Source: DATAUD01 sp035511075 (lineage in GTDB: Bacteria > Verrucomicrobiota > Verrucomicrobiia > Limisphaerales > Palsa-1400). From it: a stretch of DNA of 64,000 nt. Location of the stretch: contig DATKFW010000131.1 of the NCBI GenBank assembly GCA_035511075.1, positions 124,001-188,000 on the forward strand. Direction: 5' to 3'. The notes under the pieces were generated by a model, which was not told the origin of the DNA, did not search any database, and was given only the letters and a program-made list of their open reading frames with translations. Positions within the stretch are counted from its first letter, which is position 1, and every line of letters begins with the position of its first letter. A program made the translations under genes and the position numbers. This document shows positions 7,739 through 16,619 of this stretch, one piece after another.

Positions 7739-8809
7739 ATGACTGATCAAACGCTGGCCAATCCACCCCGTTCTCTTTCCACGCCCGCGACTTCCCCCGC
7801 GCCACTTTCACAGGATGACGTGGCTGGCATTGATCAGTTGCGGGAGACTTACAAGAATCTGCGCGGCGAACTGGCCAGGGTCATTATCGGCCAGGAAACC
7901 GTGATCGAGCGATTGCTGATTTGTGTTCTGGCGCGCGGGCACGGCCTGTTGATGGGTGTTCCTGGACTGGCCAAAACGACGATCGTCAATTCTCTGGCCC
8001 AGGCGATGTCCCTCCAATTCAATCGCATTCAGTTTACGCCGGACTTGATGCCATCGGACATTACCGGCACGGACATTTTGCAGGAGACCGACCAACCGGG
8101 CAGGCGCGCCTTCGTCTTCGTCAAAGGCCCCCTCTTCGCCAACATCATCCTGGCCGACGAGATCAACCGGACGCCGCCAAAAACGCAATCGGCGTTGCTG
8201 GAGGCGATGCAGGAACACCGCGTCACGGTGGCGGGCCGCTACTTTCCGCTGCCGGCTCCGTTCTTCGTGCTTGCCACCCAAAATCCCATCGAACAGGAGG
8301 GAACCTATCCGCTGCCGGAGGCGCAGTTGGACCGCTTCATGTTTTTTATTCACGTGGATTATCCGAGCCGCGAAGAAGAGGGTCGAATCGCCCGGGAAAC
8401 CACCGGGGCCGCGCCCGCGCAGTTGTCGAAGGTCATCGACGCCGCGCAAATAATCAGCTTTCAGGAAGTTGTTCAACGAGTCCCTGTGCCGGACCATATC
8501 TATGATCTGGCGGTGGACCTGGTCAGGCGGACGCGGCCGCGTTCGGATCAATCGCCGGAATGGATCAAGAAGTGGGTGACGTGGGGGGCCGGCCCGCGGG
8601 CCGTGCAGTATCTGGTGCGCGGCGCCAAGGCGCGGGCGGTCTTGCACGGAAGTTATCTGGTGCGATTGGAGGATTTGGAGGCGGTGGCCGCCCCGGTGTT
8701 AACCCACCGGATTTTGACCAATTTCCAGGCCCAATCCGAGGGAGTGGACAGTTCCGAAATCATCGTCCGGTTGCTTCAGGAGAATCGCGGAGATCAGCGC
8801 CGTGGCTGA
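7739..8809 (+). CDS. MoxR-family AAA+ ATPase
   Basis: Cytoplasmic AAA+ chaperone-type ATPase, 356 residues, of the MoxR group that works with vWA-domain proteins to activate metalloenzymes or envelope processes. Walker A is GVPGLAKT at 73-80, Walker B ILADEIN at 137-143, followed by a sensor-1 segment (ATQNPIEQEGTYPLPEAQLDRF near 180-200) typical of MoxR. It is the first gene of an operon with DUF58 and two vWA genes; its end overlaps the GTG of the next gene by eight bases. The spacer upstream contains TTGACC at about 7699, 17 bases from a weak -10. The target is not known from sequence. Confidence 0.95.
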   Translation: MTDQTLANPPRSLSTPATSPAPLSQDDVAGIDQLRETYKNLRGELARVIIGQETVIERLLICVLARGHGLLMGVPGLAKTTIVNSLAQAMSLQFNRIQFTPDLMPSDITGTDILQETDQPGRRAFVFVKGPLFANIILADEINRTPPKTQSALLEAMQEHRVTVAGRYFPLPAPFFVLATQNPIEQEGTYPLPEAQLDRFMFFIHVDYPSREEEGRIARETTGAAPAQLSKVIDAAQIISFQEVVQRVPVPDHIYDLAVDLVRRTRPRSDQSPEWIKKWVTWGAGPRAVQYLVRGAKARAVLHGSYLVRLEDLEAVAAPVLTHRILTNFQAQSEGVDSSEIIVRLLQENRGDQRRG

Positions 8810-9695
8810 AGAGCACAAGTTTCTGGATTCGGGCGTGCTCAATCGTCTGATGCACCTGACGCTGATGGCGCGCTCACCCATGGAAGGCAGCGTCTCCGGT
8901 TTGCATAAAAGCCCTCACCGCGGCTCAAGCGTTGAGTTCGCCGAATATCGCAATTACGTTCCCGGCGACGATATCCGGCGTTTGGATTGGCGGGTCTTCG
9001 CGCGCACGGACCGCTTTTATCTCAAGGAATACGAAGCGGAAACGAACTTGCGCTGTTACTTCGTGCTGGATTGCAGCGCGTCGATGAAATTCGGAAACAA
9101 GCTCCATTACGCCAAACGCCTAGTGGCGACCATGGCCTACATCGCCGCCCATCAGGGCGACGCGGTGGGTCTGATTTGCGTGGCGGGAAAAACATTCTTC
9201 GAAATCCCGCCGCGGCGCAATCCCGCCCATCTCAAATTGATTTATGAAACGATGGACAAAGCCGACGCGCGCGGCCAGACGGACCTCGCGCCCGCACTGC
9301 ACGATCTCGCGGAGAAGGTGCGGCGCCGGGCGCTGGTGATTGTGATTTCGGATTTCTTTTGCGATCTGGGGCCGCTTTTGAACGCCTTCCAACACTTGCG
9401 GTTTCAAAAGCATGACATGGCGGTTTTTCAACTATTGGACCGGGCGGAACTGGATTTTCAATTTGACCGCCCCGTGCGGTTCGTCGATCTGGAAAGTTCG
9501 CTGAGCATCGTGACCGAACCGTCAACCATTCGGGACGAGTACCTGCGGCAATTCGGCCTTTTTATGGAAGCCCTGCGCGACGGTTGCCATGAATTCGGGG
9601 CGGATTACCGGCGGGTTGTGACCGATCAAAACTTTGAAAGGGTGCTGGCCGATTTTGTGGTGGAGCGCGCGCAACTGGCCGCGTCCTCGCCATAA
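8802..9695 (+). CDS. DUF58 domain protein (MoxR partner)
   Basis: A 297-residue cytoplasmic protein of the DUF58 family, a degenerate vWA-type fold nearly always encoded next to moxR. Recognisable segments are the GRxxRRLDWRVFARTDRFYLKEYEAE region near residues 47-75 and YFVLDCSASM near 85-95, where D-x-S-x-S resembles a MIDAS motif. It starts with GTG inside the 3' end of moxR (eight-base overlap), so the two are likely translationally coupled. A role as adaptor between MoxR and the membrane vWA proteins is inferred from context; the molecular function is unknown. Confidence 0.92.
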   Translation: MAEEHKFLDSGVLNRLMHLTLMARSPMEGSVSGLHKSPHRGSSVEFAEYRNYVPGDDIRRLDWRVFARTDRFYLKEYEAETNLRCYFVLDCSASMKFGNKLHYAKRLVATMAYIAAHQGDAVGLICVAGKTFFEIPPRRNPAHLKLIYETMDKADARGQTDLAPALHDLAEKVRRRALVIVISDFFCDLGPLLNAFQHLRFQKHDMAVFQLLDRAELDFQFDRPVRFVDLESSLSIVTEPSTIRDEYLRQFGLFMEALRDGCHEFGADYRRVVTDQNFERVLADFVVERAQLAASSP

Positions 9696-9717
9696 AAGCC
9701 GGGCGAGGAGTTCGAGA

Positions 9718-11712
9718 ATGACTTTCCTTCAACCATGGGTACTCCTGGGTTTGCCGCTGGTATTGCTGCCGGTCATTATTCATCTGCTCAACCGCCTGCG
9801 CCATCGTCCCAAGCCCTGGGCCGCGATGCGTTTCCTGGTCTCGGCGACGCGCAGTTCCATCAGCCAGACCAAGCTGCGGCAATTTCTGGTTCTTCTATTC
9901 CGGGTCCTGGCTGTGGCGATGCTCATTCTGTTCCTGGCCCGCCCGCTGGCGGGAGGCTGGCTTGGCTGGGCGCTTGCCCCGGCGCCGGATGCGATCCTGA
10001 TCCTGTTGGACCGCTCGGCGAGCATGGAGATGCACTCCGGCGGAACCTCGCGACGCCAACAGGCCCTCCAACTTCTCACGCAGGCGGCCCGGCCATTCGA
10101 ACAAACGAGCCATCTCGTTTTAATTGACAGCGCCACGCTCTCGGCGCAGGAAGTCGCCCAGGCCGATTCCCTTGCCCGGCTCTCCGTCACCGGCCCCAGC
10201 GACACCGCCGCGGATATTCCGGCGATGTTGCGCGCGGGCTTCGATTGGCTCATCGAGAACCGCGCCGGGACAGCGGAGATATGGATCGCCTCGGACAATC
10301 AGCGCAGCAATTGGATGCCGGAAGACGCCCGGTGGAACAGCGTGATCGCGCAGCTCAGCGGTTTGTCGCAAAAGGTGCGGGTGCGCCTGCTGGAATTGAA
10401 CCAGACGCCCGAGGACAATGCTTCCATCGCCATCAAAGAACTGCTCCGCCGCCCGCGAGGCGATCAATCCGAACTGGAAATGACTCTCGAAGTCCAGAGG
10501 AACCGCACCGCCCCGGCCACACTTCCCGTCACCCTGACCCTCGACGGGGAGCGTTCTTCGACGGAGTTGAAACTCGACGGCCAATCGTTGCGCTGGCGGC
10601 GCAAAATCGATCTGGGAGCGCGGCGCGAAGGAGGCTGGGGAAGTTTCTCGCTGCCCGCCGATGCCAATCCGCGCGATAATGCGGCCTATTTTGTCTACGG
10701 CCCCGACGTTCCGTTGCTGGCCGCCGTGGTCAGCGCCGACAGACAGGGGGCGCGCGACTTTCAATATGCCGCGGCTTCGCGTGGCGCGGAACCGGCGGAG
10801 TTGATTTCTCCCGCGGACTTCGCAAGCGCCAGCCTGGACGGCAAATCGCTCTTAATCTGGCAGGCGCCGCTGCCTTCCGGCGGCGACGCCGACCGGGTGA
10901 AAACGTTCGCGGAAGAAGGCGGCGTGGTTATTTTCTTTCCACCGGAGCAGGCCGACCCGCGCCAATTCGACGGCATAAGCTGGGGCCAGACCCAGAACGC
11001 CGAGGGGCAGGACGGCTTTCGCATTTTGCGCTGGGAAGAAAACGAAGGGCCGCTGGCCAAAAGCGACGAACATCAGAGTTTGCCGCTGGCGCAAACAACT
11101 TTCATGCGCCGTCAGGCCATCGTCGGCCAAAAGGACGCCCTGGCGGCATTCGACGATGGCTCCGCCTTCCTGACGCGGCAAAGCGCCGGGAAGGGTGAGA
11201 TTTATTTTTGCGCGTCGCTGCCGGACCCGGCGTGGTCGAGCCTTGGGGACGGCCCGGTGCTGGTGCCGATGCTGCAACGAATGCTGCTGGCCGGAGGGCA
11301 GCGCTTGCAGCCGGTTTCCGCCGTCGCTTGCGGTGAATTGAGCGCGGTCGATCAAGCGCGGCAATGGGCGGCCGTCGATTCCACCGAGGCCAAGGACATT
11401 CGATCTCAAGCGGGGGTCTATCGCTCGGGCAATCGTTTGCTGGCGGTCAATCGTCCGGCTTCCGAGGATGATCCGGAAATCATCGATTCCGATCAAGCCC
11501 GGAAACTGTTTGGGGACCTGCCCGTGCAAACGTTGCAGGAGCGGAATTTGGAAACGGGACAATTGCAGGGCGAAATCTGGCGGGTGTTTGTGTTCGCGAT
11601 GCTGTTGTTTCTCCTGGCCGAGGCGATTTTAATTTTGCCTGCGCGCCGCACCGCGCCGCCGCAAACGGCCGCGCCGGCAAAAACGAAGCAGAGGGAGGCG
11701 CAGCTCGTATGA
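9718..11712 (+). CDS. BatA-type membrane protein with vWA domain
   Basis: A 664-residue inner-membrane protein. The N-terminal FLQPWVLLGLPLVLLPVIIH is the BatA/aerotolerance-regulator N-terminal domain, with a second helix around 55-78. A von Willebrand A domain follows with MIDAS D98-R-S-A-S102 in ILLDRSASM. The large C-terminal half is periplasmic or cytoplasmic beta-rich sequence, ending in a helix near 630-652 and a basic tail. ATG 9718 was chosen because it has a GGAG site eight bases upstream and starts the conserved domain. The next gene overlaps by ATGA. The family is tied to oxygen or stress tolerance in Bacteroides, but this is not shown here. Confidence 0.88.
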   Translation: MTFLQPWVLLGLPLVLLPVIIHLLNRLRHRPKPWAAMRFLVSATRSSISQTKLRQFLVLLFRVLAVAMLILFLARPLAGGWLGWALAPAPDAILILLDRSASMEMHSGGTSRRQQALQLLTQAARPFEQTSHLVLIDSATLSAQEVAQADSLARLSVTGPSDTAADIPAMLRAGFDWLIENRAGTAEIWIASDNQRSNWMPEDARWNSVIAQLSGLSQKVRVRLLELNQTPEDNASIAIKELLRRPRGDQSELEMTLEVQRNRTAPATLPVTLTLDGERSSTELKLDGQSLRWRRKIDLGARREGGWGSFSLPADANPRDNAAYFVYGPDVPLLAAVVSADRQGARDFQYAAASRGAEPAELISPADFASASLDGKSLLIWQAPLPSGGDADRVKTFAEEGGVVIFFPPEQADPRQFDGISWGQTQNAEGQDGFRILRWEENEGPLAKSDEHQSLPLAQTTFMRRQAIVGQKDALAAFDDGSAFLTRQSAGKGEIYFCASLPDPAWSSLGDGPVLVPMLQRMLLAGGQRLQPVSAVACGELSAVDQARQWAAVDSTEAKDIRSQAGVYRSGNRLLAVNRPASEDDPEIIDSDQARKLFGDLPVQTLQERNLETGQLQGEIWRVFVFAMLLFLLAEAILILPARRTAPPQTAAPAKTKQREAQLV

Positions 11713-13892
11713 ACCACCTCTCGCTGGTTGCGCCGCCTTCTGTGATCATTGCTGCGGTCCTTCTTTGGCTGGGCGCGGGATGGCTTTGCCTTGCCAATTG
11801 GCGGCGCTCGGCCAATCGGCGCGCGTCGGGCCGGCTGGAAACACTGCGCTTCATCCTGATCACGCTGCTGGCGCTGACATTGTTGCGGCCCGAATTCGTC
11901 AGGAAACTGGAACGCTCGTCGATGCCGGAGATCGCGGTCCTTGCCGATGAGTCGGGGAGTATGAACACACGGGACATCGACGCCGGCAACGGCGTTATCA
12001 GCCGTGGGCAATGGGTGCGACAGGAACTGGCGCGGAGGTTTTGGGGGCCGCTGGAAGGCAGCGCCAAGGTTTCCATCGAGCCGTTTTCCGCGCCATCAAC
12101 CAACGAGAACGCCATCAACGGCACCGATCTGAACCTGGCCCTCGAAGGCACGCTGCACCGTTATAAAAACCTCAAAGCCGTGCTGCTGCTCAGCGACGGG
12201 GACTGGAACATGGGCAAATCCCCGTTGGGAACGGCGACACAATATCGCGAGCAGAACATCCCGATTTTCACGGTGGCGGCCGGTCGCGAAACGCCGGTGC
12301 CGGACCTGGTTTTGGAGAGCGTTTCGGCGCCGGCTTACGGCCTTTTCGGCGAGGAGATTGCCGTCGCGTTCAAAGTTTCCAGCCATCTGCCCCGCGAGGT
12401 CAAGACTACGATCTCCATTTCCGACAACTTTGGCGAGTCGGCCAGGAAAGACATCGATATTCCGGCCAATGGCGAGGTTGAAGATTCGATCCTGTGGTCG
12501 CCGCGCGAAGTGGGCGAATTGACTGCCACCGTCAAACTGCCCGTCGAACCCGACGAAGCCATCGCCGAGAACAACGAGCGGACCTTTCACATGTCCGTGC
12601 GCGTGGAAAAGCTCAAGGTGCTGCTCGTGGATTCGTTGCCGCGCTGGGAGTACCGCTATTTGCGCAATGCCCTGGCGCGCGACCCGGGGGTTGATATGCG
12701 CTGCCTGCTTCTGCACCCGGACCTCGGGCCGGGCGACGGGTTGAATTACATCGCCGCGTTTCCCGACAGCAAAGAGGCGCTCTCGCCTTACGACGTGGTT
12801 TTCCTGGGCGACGTAGGAATCGGGGACAATGAACTGACCGCCAAGGACGCCGAACTGCTCAAGGGCCTGGTCGAGCAACAGGGAAGCGGCCTGGTGTTTG
12901 TGCCGGGGCGGCGCGGACGGGAAGCGACGTTTCTGAACAGCGCGCTCAAGGATTTGTACCCGGTTGATTTGGACACGTCGAAGCCCGGGGGCATCGGCCT
13001 GGAAAATGAAGCGCAATTGCTGCTGACCACCGAGGGCAAACGCCATTGGTTGACCCGCTTTGATTCCGACGAGGAGAGGAACGATGAACTTTGGAAACAA
13101 TTGCCCGGCTTTTACTGGTCGGCCGCGGTCGAGAAAAGCCGGCCCGGCTCGGAGGTGTTGGCCGTGCATTCCGCGCTCCGCAACCAATGGGGACGCATGC
13201 CGTTGTTGGTGACGCGGACCGCCGGCAATGGCAAGGTGCTTTTCCTGGGCACCGATAGCGCCTGGCGCTGGCGGCGCGGGGTGGAGGACAAGTTCCACTA
13301 CCGTTTTTGGGGGCAGGTCGTGCGTTGGATGGCTCATCAACGGCACCTTTCGGGCAAGGAGGGCATTCGCCTGAGCTACAGCCCGGAGACGCCGGAGGCC
13401 GGAGACACCGTTTTTCTGCAAAGCACCGTGTTGGACGAGTCGGGCTTTCCTGTTGACAAAGGTCCCGTCACGGGGAAAATCACCTCTCCCAGCGGGCGAA
13501 TGGAACGATTGGATTTCACGCAGGTTGAGGGCGGGTGGGGTGTTTTCAAATCAAGCTTTGACGCCCAGGAAACCGGCAAATACAAAATCGAGATCGCCTC
13601 CGAGCCTTACAACCGGGACCTGACCACCGAATTGCTCGTGGCCAAACCGGTGATCGAAAAGGAAGGCCAGCCGATCAATGGCCAAACCCTGGCGGAGCTT
13701 GCGGGCCTGACGCGCGGGGCCGCTGTTTCCACGGGCGATCTGGACCGGATGGTGCAACAGATTTCGCTCCTGCCGGAGCGCAAGCCGATCGAGGAAAGAA
13801 TCCGCGTCTGGAGCCAGCCGGTCTGGGGCGCAATCCTGCTCTCGTTGCTGACCATCTATTGGGTGGGCCGAAAGTGGGCCGGACTGATTTAG
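11709..13892 (+). CDS. Large vWA / GATase-like membrane protein
   Basis: A 727-residue protein closing the MoxR operon. Two N-terminal helices (about 12-30 and 45-60) precede a vWA region with MIDAS-like D80-E-S-G-S84. A beta-sandwich region follows, then from about residue 300 a class-I glutamine-amidotransferase-like domain (KVLLVDSLPRWEYRYLRNAL, VFLGDVGIGD) that lacks an obvious catalytic Cys and so is probably structural or a ligand-binding site. The C-terminus has one helix (WGAILLSLLTIYWVG). Such proteins occur widely beside MoxR/BatA in planctomycetes and verrucomicrobia. It probably forms the membrane part of the MoxR-dependent system; the role is inferred. Confidence 0.85.
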   Translation: MNHLSLVAPPSVIIAAVLLWLGAGWLCLANWRRSANRRASGRLETLRFILITLLALTLLRPEFVRKLERSSMPEIAVLADESGSMNTRDIDAGNGVISRGQWVRQELARRFWGPLEGSAKVSIEPFSAPSTNENAINGTDLNLALEGTLHRYKNLKAVLLLSDGDWNMGKSPLGTATQYREQNIPIFTVAAGRETPVPDLVLESVSAPAYGLFGEEIAVAFKVSSHLPREVKTTISISDNFGESARKDIDIPANGEVEDSILWSPREVGELTATVKLPVEPDEAIAENNERTFHMSVRVEKLKVLLVDSLPRWEYRYLRNALARDPGVDMRCLLLHPDLGPGDGLNYIAAFPDSKEALSPYDVVFLGDVGIGDNELTAKDAELLKGLVEQQGSGLVFVPGRRGREATFLNSALKDLYPVDLDTSKPGGIGLENEAQLLLTTEGKRHWLTRFDSDEERNDELWKQLPGFYWSAAVEKSRPGSEVLAVHSALRNQWGRMPLLVTRTAGNGKVLFLGTDSAWRWRRGVEDKFHYRFWGQVVRWMAHQRHLSGKEGIRLSYSPETPEAGDTVFLQSTVLDESGFPVDKGPVTGKITSPSGRMERLDFTQVEGGWGVFKSSFDAQETGKYKIEIASEPYNRDLTTELLVAKPVIEKEGQPINGQTLAELAGLTRGAAVSTGDLDRMVQQISLLPERKPIEERIRVWSQPVWGAILLSLLTIYWVGRKWAGLI

Positions 13893-13901
13893 AGCCGTCT
13901 C

Positions 13902-14447
13902 CTAAAACACGGTCAGCCCCAGCACCGCCACAAAAATACCAAACGCCGCCCGCATCGCGCTGCCGAATCGAATCCGCGCTTCGTTCGCCGTCGCCCAATA
14001 CAAAATATCCCGCAGGCGCCAGGGCGAAACGGTAAACCACATACCCGCCACGACGAGCGCATAAGCCCAAACGGCAATGACCAGCCGCCAATCGCTCTGC
14101 GCCCAGCGCTCGGTATCGACCATGAGTTTGCCCAGCAGCAGCAGGAGCACCGAAACGCCCCGCACGGCCAGAAAATCCTTCACAAAAAAGCAAGTCCCCA
14201 GCCCCACGCCGATGAAGAGCGTGAACAAAATCGGCTTGAGCTTTTCGAAGTCCGCAAGCGATTCATGGCTGACATTCCACATAAACCACCCCGTGCCCGC
14301 CAGCGTCAGGGCGTAACCCATGGGGATTGAGCGGGGGAACTTGCGCGCGGCGGCGGCGAATTCCGACGGTTTGACCACGCCGAACAGGTTAACCAAGGCA
14401 ACCAGCAATCCCAGACAGATCGAGAGCGTTGAAAGTTTAATGGCCAT
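13902..14447 (-). CDS. Integral membrane protein of unknown function
   Basis: A 181-residue hydrophobic protein with about five to six helices, including ALTLAGTGWFMWNV, LFTLFIGVGLGTCFFV, VRGVSVLLLLLGKLMV and the C-terminal AAFGIFVAVLGLTVF. No motif allows a function. The ATG at 14447 (MAIKLST) is preferred; an upstream start at 14471 would add eight hydrophobic residues. It converges on the vWA operon with nine bases between stops and diverges from the dienelactone hydrolase gene. Confidence 0.75.
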   Translation of the reverse strand: MAIKLSTLSICLGLLVALVNLFGVVKPSEFAAAARKFPRSIPMGYALTLAGTGWFMWNVSHESLADFEKLKPILFTLFIGVGLGTCFFVKDFLAVRGVSVLLLLLGKLMVDTERWAQSDWRLVIAVWAYALVVAGMWFTVSPWRLRDILYWATANEARIRFGSAMRAAFGIFVAVLGLTVF

Positions 14448-14573
14448 TATCGAGCCGAAAAGGAACACCAAAAGCAGCGCTCATGCAATAGAAAAGCACC
14501 GCGGATTAGTGTCGGGAAGGACGTTAAGCTCGACATCGAAAGAGAAAACCACTACGCATTAAACGCCAAAAAC

Positions 14574-15320
14574 ATGAGCGCAAATACAATTGAGATCAAA
14601 ACGAAGGACGGCGTCGCGCCGTGCCATTTCTTCGTTCCGCCGAAACACGGGAGCCAGCCGGCGGTGGTTTTTTACATGGATGGAATCGGCATCCGCCCCG
14701 CGTTGTGCGAGATGGCCGATAGACTGGCCTCCAACGGCTACTACGTTCTCCTGCCCAACCTCTACTACCGCTCAGGTCCGAGCAAACCAGTTGATGCGGC
14801 GACCGCGTTCAAACCGGGGCCGGAACAAGACCGAATGATGGCCCAAATCCGGGCGCTCACCAGTAAATTGGTGATGGACGACACCGCGAGTTTCCTGGAT
14901 TTTTTGCAATCCCAGCCATCCGTCGCCGGTCAGAAAATCGGCTGCCTCGGCTATTGCATGGGCGGCAAGTTCGCGCTGACTGCCGCGGGAACTTTTCCCG
15001 ACCGGATCGCCGCCGCCGCTTCGCTGCATGGGTCGCGCCTGGCGACCGATCAGCCGGACAGCCCCCATCTGCTGGCATCGAAAATGCGCGCCGGCGTGTA
15101 CGTCGGCGTCGCCGGCATTGATCCCTATTTTCCCCCGGAGGAATTGCAGTTGCTCGAATCCGCGCTCCAATCCGCGCGTGTCGAGCACACGGTTGAAGTC
15201 TATCCCGGCGTCAGACACGGTTTCGCCGTCAACGACACCCCCGTTTACGACCGCCCGGCGGCGGAACGCCATTGGCAACAAATTCTAAAGCTCTTCGCCG
15301 GAAAACTCACATCCCAATAG
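14574..15320 (+). CDS. Dienelactone hydrolase family protein
   Basis: Alpha/beta hydrolase of the dienelactone hydrolase family, 248 residues, with no signal peptide, so cytoplasmic. The catalytic triad is readable: nucleophile C128 in GYCMGG, an acid near D181 in VAGIDPYFPP, and H215 in RHGFAV. The family opens lactone rings in aromatic degradation, but many members are general esterases and no aromatic-degradation genes lie nearby. A 134-base gap separates it from the RND operon. Confidence 0.92.
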   Translation: MSANTIEIKTKDGVAPCHFFVPPKHGSQPAVVFYMDGIGIRPALCEMADRLASNGYYVLLPNLYYRSGPSKPVDAATAFKPGPEQDRMMAQIRALTSKLVMDDTASFLDFLQSQPSVAGQKIGCLGYCMGGKFALTAAGTFPDRIAAAASLHGSRLATDQPDSPHLLASKMRAGVYVGVAGIDPYFPPEELQLLESALQSARVEHTVEVYPGVRHGFAVNDTPVYDRPAAERHWQQILKLFAGKLTSQ

Positions 15321-15454
15321 TCCGCGGCCCTCTGGCAACCGGCACAGAACGCCATCGCCGTCGGTTGATCGCACCTGCTTTGTCGCCCAGGAATATGCAA
15401 GACGAACGTTCCTGCTTGATTCAAAACATTCTTCCCCTATCTTGTGCGAGTCGA

Positions 15455-16603
15455 ATGAGGTATCAAGTGGTCTTTTTGGCGGCGGCGATCGCGCTGTGCG
15501 CCAATTCTTGCGAAAAGAAGGCACCCCCGAATCCTCCACCTCTCAAGGTGCAGGTGGTCACCGTCGTTCCGCGCGACGTGCCGATTTACCAGCAATGGAT
15601 CGGCACGCTCGACGGCTTTCCCAATGCCGAGATTCGCGCCCAGGTCACCGGCTATCTCATCAAACAGGATTACGCCGAAGGCGGCGCGGTCAAGAAAGGG
15701 GACCTGCTTTTTGAGATCGATCCCCGGCCCTTTCAAGCGGCGCTGGACCAGGCGCTGGGCAAATTGGCCGAGGATCAGGCGAATTATGGAAAGACCCAGT
15801 TGGACGTCAAACGCTACACACCGCTGGCACACGACCAGGCCATAAGCCAGGAAACACTCGACGACGCCGTCCAGGCGGACTTTGCGGCCAAGGCCTCCAT
15901 CCAGGCCGACCAGGCCGCCGTGGAAACCGCCACGCTTAACCTTGGTTTTTGCAGAATCACCTCGCTCATCGACGGAATCGCCGGAACCGCCCAGGCGCAA
16001 ATCGGGGACCTGGTCGGCCCGGGCACCGCGGCGCTGACCACCGTATCGACCGTTGATCCGATGCGGGTTTATTTCAGCATCAGCGAGCAATCTTATCTGG
16101 CCTTCTACCAGCAGTACACCAACGCGGCCCAAAGGGTCGCCCATGATCAGGACATGCAATTGCAACTCATTCTCTCGGATGGCTCGACCTATCCTTCCCC
16201 GGGCAAATGGTTCTTCACCAGCCGGCAGATCGATGTCAATACCGGCACGCTCCAGATAGCCGGACTATTCCAGAATCCGGATTTCATTCTGCGTCCCGGC
16301 CAATACGCGCTGGTGCGGGCAAAGACCGAGACGCGCCTCGGAGCGATACTTGTGCCGCAACGCGCGGTGACGGAGTTGCAGGGTTCCTACCAGGTCACTA
16401 TTGTTGACGCTCAGAACAAGGCCCATATCAAATCCGTCCAGGTGGGGCAGCAGGTGGGCAATGATTGGCTGATCGACGGCGGGCTGAATCCGAATGACCG
16501 GGTCGTGGCCGAGGGCACGCGGGTCAAGGAGGGAACCACAGTCGATCCGCAGCCTTATAACGCAGGAACCACCAACAGCGCGGCGCCTCTGACCAAGCAA
16601 TGA
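15455..16603 (+). CDS. RND efflux periplasmic adaptor (membrane fusion lipoprotein)
   Basis: Periplasmic adaptor of a tripartite multidrug pump, 382 residues, AcrA/MexA-like. The N-terminal signal MRYQVVFLAAAIALCANSC carries a plausible lipobox Cys at position 19. Recognisable parts are the VVPRDVPIYQQWIGTLDG barrel strand, the lipoyl half EIRAQVTGYLIKQDYAEGGAVKKGD, a helical hairpin (about 100-160), and the second lipoyl/barrel region with SPGKWFFTSRQIDVNTGTLQIAG. ATG 15455 was chosen at the signal peptide; longer readings upstream are antisense-like. It is the first gene of the RND operon, 16 bases before the pump. Confidence 0.93.
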   Translation: MRYQVVFLAAAIALCANSCEKKAPPNPPPLKVQVVTVVPRDVPIYQQWIGTLDGFPNAEIRAQVTGYLIKQDYAEGGAVKKGDLLFEIDPRPFQAALDQALGKLAEDQANYGKTQLDVKRYTPLAHDQAISQETLDDAVQADFAAKASIQADQAAVETATLNLGFCRITSLIDGIAGTAQAQIGDLVGPGTAALTTVSTVDPMRVYFSISEQSYLAFYQQYTNAAQRVAHDQDMQLQLILSDGSTYPSPGKWFFTSRQIDVNTGTLQIAGLFQNPDFILRPGQYALVRAKTETRLGAILVPQRAVTELQGSYQVTIVDAQNKAHIKSVQVGQQVGNDWLIDGGLNPNDRVVAEGTRVKEGTTVDPQPYNAGTTNSAAPLTKQ

Positions 16604-16619
16604 CGCAGTCCGGATTGTA

